From: Mycobacterium arosiense ATCC BAA-1401 = DSM 45069
GTDB lineage: Bacteria > Actinomycetota > Actinomycetes > Mycobacteriales > Mycobacteriaceae
DNA: 64,000 bases
Direction of reading: 5' to 3'
Assembly: GCF_002086125.1 (NCBI RefSeq)
Contig: NZ_MVHG01000016.1
Location: 1-64,000, forward strand
Shown: piece by piece, positions 61,603-64,000 of the stretch
Numbering within the stretch: position 1 is the first letter of the stretch
Layout of the letters: every line of letters begins with the position of its first letter
Notes under the pieces: model-generated
Databases searched by the model: none
What the model saw: the letters and a program-made list of their open reading frames with translations, nothing else
Told to the model about the DNA's origin: nothing
Position numbers and translations under genes: made by a program

Positions 61603-63612
61603 ATGCATGCCGAGACCGAGCAAGTCATCGAACGACCCAGTGACCTCACCACCGCCTGGTTGGCCGCGGTCATCGGCACCGGACCCATCGCCGACTTCTC
61701 GGTGGAGCGCATCGGCACCGGGCAGATGAGCGAGTGCTACCGGGTCCGGCTCAACTATGCCGAGGCCGACGGCGGACCCGAGTCGGTGGTGCTGAAGGTC
61801 GCGGCCACCGATCCCGTGAGCCGCCAGACGGGGCTGGCGCTGGGGCTCTACGAGCGGGAGGTCCGCTTTTACGGCGACATCGCGCCGCGGTTGGGTGGGC
61901 CCATCGCGCCCTGCTATCACGCGGCGATCGACACCTCGACAGGTGTGTTCGATCTGCTGTTGGGCGATGCCGGGCCGGCCGTCGTCGGTGATGAAATCGC
62001 CGGAGCCACAATCGAACAGGCCCGCCTCGGCACCGTCGAGCTGGGACGTCTGCATGGGCCACTGCTCGGTGACCTCGCACTGGCTCAGGCGCCGTGGCTC
62101 AACCGCGACGCGCCGCTGAACCAGGCCATGATCACCCCGCTGTACGCGGGTTTCGTCGACCGCTACGGCGACCAGATCGCACCGGAGCACCGCGTGGTGT
62201 GTGAACGGCTGGTGGCCGCGTTCGACGGCTACCTTGCCCAGGAAGCGGAGGCGTCCGAGCGGGGCCGCGTGCAGGGCCTGGTGCATGGCGACTATCGCCT
62301 GGACAACATGCTGTTCGGTACCGAGGGCGCCGATCGCGCCCTGACGGTGGTCGATTGGCAGACCGTGTCGTGGGGTCCGGCGCTGACCGACCTTTCCTAC
62401 TTCCTCGGTTGCGCGTTGTCCACAGAGGATCGCCGGCGGCACTACGACGCGCTGCTGCGGGCCTATCACGAGGCGCTGGGTCCGGCGGCGCCACTGACTC
62501 TGGCCGACGTCGCCGACGGTGTGCGACGGCAGAGCTTTTTCGGGGTGATGATGGCGATCGTCTCGTCGATGCTGGTCGAGCGCACCGACCGCGGCGATCA
62601 GTTGTTCATGACGATGCTGCGGCGGCACTGCGACCACGTCCTCGACACGGATGCGCTGTCGACGCTGCCCGCCGCGGCGGCACCCGAGCCTATGCAGCCG
62701 GCCGTCGAGGACGAACTTGCCCATGAGCCCACCGCCGAACCCCTGTGGAGCGAGAGTTGGTACGCCGACTTCGCCGACGCAGCACAGGGATTGGGTGGCT
62801 GGTTCCGGCTCGGGCGGGTGGCCAACGAGCAGATTGCGTGGGTGCACATGTTGTTGTGCGGACCCGACATGCCGACCGTCGCCGTGGATGCGCAAGTGCC
62901 GCTGCCGTCGGATCCGTGGTCCGTGCGGGCCGACGACTTCGAGCTCGGACATTCCGCCGACGCGCCCCTGCGGAGTTATCGCGTCGACGTGCGGGCGCGG
63001 GCCCGGGCCTACCCTGATCCGTCGGCGTTGCTGCGCGGGGAGCCCGGCGCACCCGTCGAGATGAGCCTGAACTTGGTGTGGGCCACCGACGGCACCCCGT
63101 ACAAATACGCCGTGACGACGCGCTATGAAATCCCGTGCACCGTCTCGGGCAGCGTCACCGTCGCCGACACCAGCTACCGCCTGGATTCCGTTGCGGGCCA
63201 ACGTGATCACTCGTGGGGCGTGCGCGATTGGTGGGGCATGGATTGGATCTGGAGCGCGCTGCACCTCGACGACGGCACGCATCTGCACGGCGTGAACATC
63301 CGGATCCCCGGGGCGCCCGCGTTCAGCGTCGGCTATGCGCAGGCTGCCGACGGCAAGGTCACCGAGCTGCAAACCGTCGATTCACGAGAGTCGTTCGCCG
63401 ACAACGGGTTACCGCTCGACGCGACCCTGGCGCTGGAGCCGGCGCAGATCACCGCGGACGCGGACGTGCGCGGCCACGCGCCGGTGCGGCTCGTCGCACG
63501 GGACGGGCGGGTCAGCCAGTTCCCGCGCGTGTGGGCGACCATCAGCACGGCCGACGGGCGCCGCGGTGTCGGTTGGCTGGAATGGAACCGCAACCTCGGC
63601 GAACAGACTTAG
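61603..63612 (+). CDS. Aminoglycoside-phosphotransferase-like kinase fused to an AttH/CrtC-like domain
   Basis: A 669-aa protein. The N-terminal ~360 residues are an APH/ecdysteroid-kinase-like fold: catalytic loop VHGDYRLDN (H228, D230, N235) and metal-binding D251 (VVDWQ). Residues ~370-669 are beta-rich with QRDHSWGVRDWWGMDWIWSA, typical of lipocalin-like AttH/hydroxyneurosporene-synthase-type domains. It might phosphorylate a hydrophobic small molecule bound or shuttled by the second domain; the substrate is unknown. The start is ATG 61603, 18 bp after lipT, and its stop directly precedes the GTG of the next gene, so the three probably form an operon. Confidence 0.78.
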   Translation: MHAETEQVIERPSDLTTAWLAAVIGTGPIADFSVERIGTGQMSECYRVRLNYAEADGGPESVVLKVAATDPVSRQTGLALGLYEREVRFYGDIAPRLGGPIAPCYHAAIDTSTGVFDLLLGDAGPAVVGDEIAGATIEQARLGTVELGRLHGPLLGDLALAQAPWLNRDAPLNQAMITPLYAGFVDRYGDQIAPEHRVVCERLVAAFDGYLAQEAEASERGRVQGLVHGDYRLDNMLFGTEGADRALTVVDWQTVSWGPALTDLSYFLGCALSTEDRRRHYDALLRAYHEALGPAAPLTLADVADGVRRQSFFGVMMAIVSSMLVERTDRGDQLFMTMLRRHCDHVLDTDALSTLPAAAAPEPMQPAVEDELAHEPTAEPLWSESWYADFADAAQGLGGWFRLGRVANEQIAWVHMLLCGPDMPTVAVDAQVPLPSDPWSVRADDFELGHSADAPLRSYRVDVRARARAYPDPSALLRGEPGAPVEMSLNLVWATDGTPYKYAVTTRYEIPCTVSGSVTVADTSYRLDSVAGQRDHSWGVRDWWGMDWIWSALHLDDGTHLHGVNIRIPGAPAFSVGYAQAADGKVTELQTVDSRESFADNGLPLDATLALEPAQITADADVRGHAPVRLVARDGRVSQFPRVWATISTADGRRGVGWLEWNRNLGEQT

Positions 63613-64000
63613 GTGAGCGGATCGGCTCCCGTTGTCGTGATGGGCGTCACCGGGTCGGGCAAATCGACGGTGGGGGCGGCGCTCGCGCGACGCCTGCGGG
63701 TCCCGTTCGTCGACGCCGACACCCTGCACCCGCCCGCCAACGTCGCCAAGATGGCGGCCGGTGAACCGCTCGACGACGACGACCGCTATCCCTGGTTGGA
63801 GAAGGTGGGCGAATGGTTGGCCGCCCATCGCGACGGCGCGGTCGTGAGTTGTTCGGCGCTGAAAAGGAAATACCGCGATCGGTTGCGGGCGCACTGTCCG
63901 GGCGTGCGATTCCTGCACCTGTCGGGTTCGGCGGAGCTGATCGGCGCCCGGCTGGCAGCGCGCACCGATCACTTCATGCCTCCCACGCTGTTGCGCTCGC
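63613..64000 (+). CDS. Gluconokinase (partial, cut by the window end)
   Basis: Starts at GTG 63613, immediately after the preceding stop. The 129 codons visible show the P-loop GVTGSGKST, FVDADTLHPPANVAKMAAG, then DDDDRYPWLEKV and the VVSCSALKRKYRDRLR block of GntK/shikimate-kinase-like gluconate kinases. It would phosphorylate D-gluconate to 6-phosphogluconate. The frame is open at base 64000; roughly the last quarter is missing. Confidence 0.88.
   Translation, partial: MSGSAPVVVMGVTGSGKSTVGAALARRLRVPFVDADTLHPPANVAKMAAGEPLDDDDRYPWLEKVGEWLAAHRDGAVVSCSALKRKYRDRLRAHCPGVRFLHLSGSAELIGARLAARTDHFMPPTLLRS

Overview
The window is high-GC actinobacterial DNA. Gene content and order point to a slow-growing, non-tuberculous Mycobacterium, probably of or near the M. 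avium complex. It follows the M. tuberculosis Rv2089c-Rv2045c segment (pepE, the cob genes, sigC, the lnt/ppm1 region, rbpA, pks12, Rv2047c, lppI, lipT), with several insertions and replacements. There are PE/PPE-type and ESX-type proteins, MIRU-like repeats and an IS110-family remnant. All homology statements come from recognising families and from memory, not from searches.

Left part (1-7.9 kb): the 3' part of an IS110-family transposase abuts pepE. An alpha/beta hydrolase follows, then a large modular ESX-type polymorphic toxin whose low-GC C-terminal tip is followed directly by a small immunity-like gene.

Cobalamin block (7.4-24.5 kb): an F420-dependent biliverdin reductase-like gene and an SDR precede cobL-cobM-cobK on the + strand. 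sigC and an upstream zinc-finger membrane protein lie on the - strand, followed by a PPE gene. cobG-cobH-cobIJ are on the - strand and cobN on the + strand. An SsuBC-like ABC transporter and a hydrolase sit between cobG and cobN. Together these cover much of the aerobic corrin-ring pathway.

Envelope lipid block (24.5-46.9 kb): a dienelactone hydrolase, FxsA, an amidohydrolase, separate lnt and ppm1 genes, rbpA, a zinc-ribbon protein, the 12.5-kb two-module polyketide synthase pks12 (mycoketide synthesis) and Rv2047c.

Accessory block (46.9-58.5 kb): ten tightly packed - strand genes encode two paralogous multi-pass membrane proteins, two tiny one-helix membrane proteins, a 143-aa one-helix protein, a NorQ-like AAA ATPase, a NorD-like VWA protein, a P450, a VOC protein and a DapB-like dehydrogenase. 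Opposite them lie a second DapB-like gene, a TetR regulator, an SDR and a third DapB-like gene. Four TGACT-type dyads mark the promoter regions, so this looks like one regulon. My best reading is an undescribed membrane-bound metalloenzyme with its own maturation chaperones, tied to oxidation of an unknown substrate.

Right end (58.6-64 kb): two lipoproteins (lppI carries an apparent frameshift), lipT, a kinase-like fusion protein and a truncated gluconokinase gene.
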